From Chloroflexota bacterium (GTDB lineage Bacteria; Chloroflexota; Dormibacteria; Dormibacterales; Dormibacteraceae), in assembly GCA_005880175.1 (NCBI GenBank), contig VBJR01000085.1:1-12357 (forward strand): a DNA stretch of 12,357 bases, given 5' to 3'. This document shows positions 11,810 through 12,357 of the stretch, one piece after another. The translations under genes and the position numbers were made by a program. The notes beneath the pieces were generated by a model. That model did no database searches, was not told where the DNA came from, and saw only the letters and a program-made list of their open reading frames with translations. How positions within the stretch are numbered: the first letter of the stretch is position 1; every line of letters begins with the position of its first letter.

Positions 11810-12357
11810 GGCCCAGGAAGGCGAGTTGGCGACGGTGGCCTCCGCGATGGACAGCCCGGCCGCGATGGCGATGTTGGACCGGCCCTCCGCCATCAGCCCC
11901 AACACCTCCCGCTCGCGCTCGGTCAGCGATTCAACCCCGGTCACCGCCTGGTGCCGGGTGAGGAGCTGACCGACCACCTCGGGATCGAAGGCGGCGCCGC
12001 CGGCGGCGACCCGCCGCAGCGCCTCCACGAACTCGGCCGGCCGCGTGATCCGGTCCTTGAGCAGATAGCCGATCCCTCCTCCCCCGGCGGTCAGGAGCTC
12101 CCGCGCATATACGGTCTCGACGTACTGGGAGAGCACCAGGATGCCGACGGCGGGCCACTGGCGGCGAACCTCGAGGGCCGCCCGGACCCCGTCGTCGCCG
12201 AACCCGGGCGGCAGGCGCACGTCGACCACCGCCACGTCCGGGTGGTGGGCGCCGACCGCGGGCACGAGCGACGGCGCGTCGCCGACGGTCGCCACCACCT
12301 CGTCGCCGTGGGCGGCGATCAGCCGGGCGATGCCGTCGGCGAGGAGGACATGGTCCT
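11805..12357 (-). pseudogene. NarL/LuxR-type response regulator with truncated DNA-binding domain
   Basis: The gene runs off the right edge. Reading in from the edge, DHVLLADGIARLIAAHGDEV gives helix 1 of a receiver, and VAVVDVRLPPGFGDDGV contains the phospho-acceptor Asp. GIGYLLKDRI carries the conserved Lys, and SLTEREREVLGLMAEGRSN starts a LuxR-type helix-turn-helix. That domain stops after LSIAEATVAN, in the recognition helix. In another frame directly next to it (11808-11825) stands LAFLGR followed by a stop at 11805-11807, the usual ending of this regulator type. About 25-30 codons between the two are missing, so an out-of-frame deletion near 11826 removed most of the recognition helix and dimerisation helix. 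The disrupted frame now reads on into the esterase. The receiver may still fold, but sequence-specific DNA binding is unlikely. Confidence 0.8.

Noticed and set aside
1..12357. CRISPR array, tRNA or rRNA genes, toxin-antitoxin pair or phage-defence island
   Set aside because: I saw no regularly spaced direct repeats, cloverleaf or rRNA signature, and no recognisable toxin, nuclease or defence domain.

Overview
The DNA is strongly GC-rich. Most real genes have G or C in nearly every third codon position, and the gene families (NarL-type two-component pairs, actinobacterial-style SufB, YCII/DGPF protein, IS701- and IS110-type transposases) fit a high-GC Actinomycetota-like or similar soil bacterium. 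No rRNA, tRNA or CRISPR array is visible, so the lineage cannot be fixed more closely.

Layout. Positions 1-1080 are a patchwork: two inverted repeats, a small coiled-coil gene, a broken piece of sufB and a further gene tail. Positions 1114-2044 hold a compact minus-strand operon (receiver-like protein without its phospho-acceptor, a 90-aa protein, a 62-aa protein) closed by a hairpin terminator. A DEAD-box RNA helicase (plus strand, to 3604) follows, with a structured leader and a disrupted 5' end. Positions 3605-4306 contain no intact gene, only eroded minus-strand coding sequence. At 4307-5719 an intact minus-strand sensor kinase and NarL/FixJ response regulator form an overlapping operon with a terminator.

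From 5931 to 7852 small genes alternate with remnants: a frameshifted receiver-like relic, a two-helix membrane protein, a plus-strand orphan fragment facing a YCII protein whose C-terminus runs into it, a coupled 94-aa protein, and the N-terminal scrap of an IS701-like transposase. An IS110-family element follows (transposase 7853-9095) whose gene carries two single-base losses. Its right end almost touches the stop codon of a 43-aa membrane protein. A divergent PRPP synthetase (minus, 9522-10472) has markedly lower third-position GC than its neighbours.

The right end holds a minus-strand array that reads as one 430-codon-plus open frame. It is better explained as a NarL response regulator that lost part of its DNA-binding domain by an out-of-frame deletion, a small eroded gene, and an esterase-like alpha/beta hydrolase.

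How it fits together. The clearly functional units are the helicase (RNA remodelling), the kinase/regulator pair (signal transduction), the PRPP synthetase (nucleotide precursor supply) and several small operon proteins. They sit as islands in DNA shaped by insertion sequences, small deletions and frameshifts. I see no convincing new multi-gene system. The most unusual items are the regulator/esterase frame fusion, the divergent PRPP synthetase, the IS110 element with a possible bridge-RNA end, and the helicase leader.
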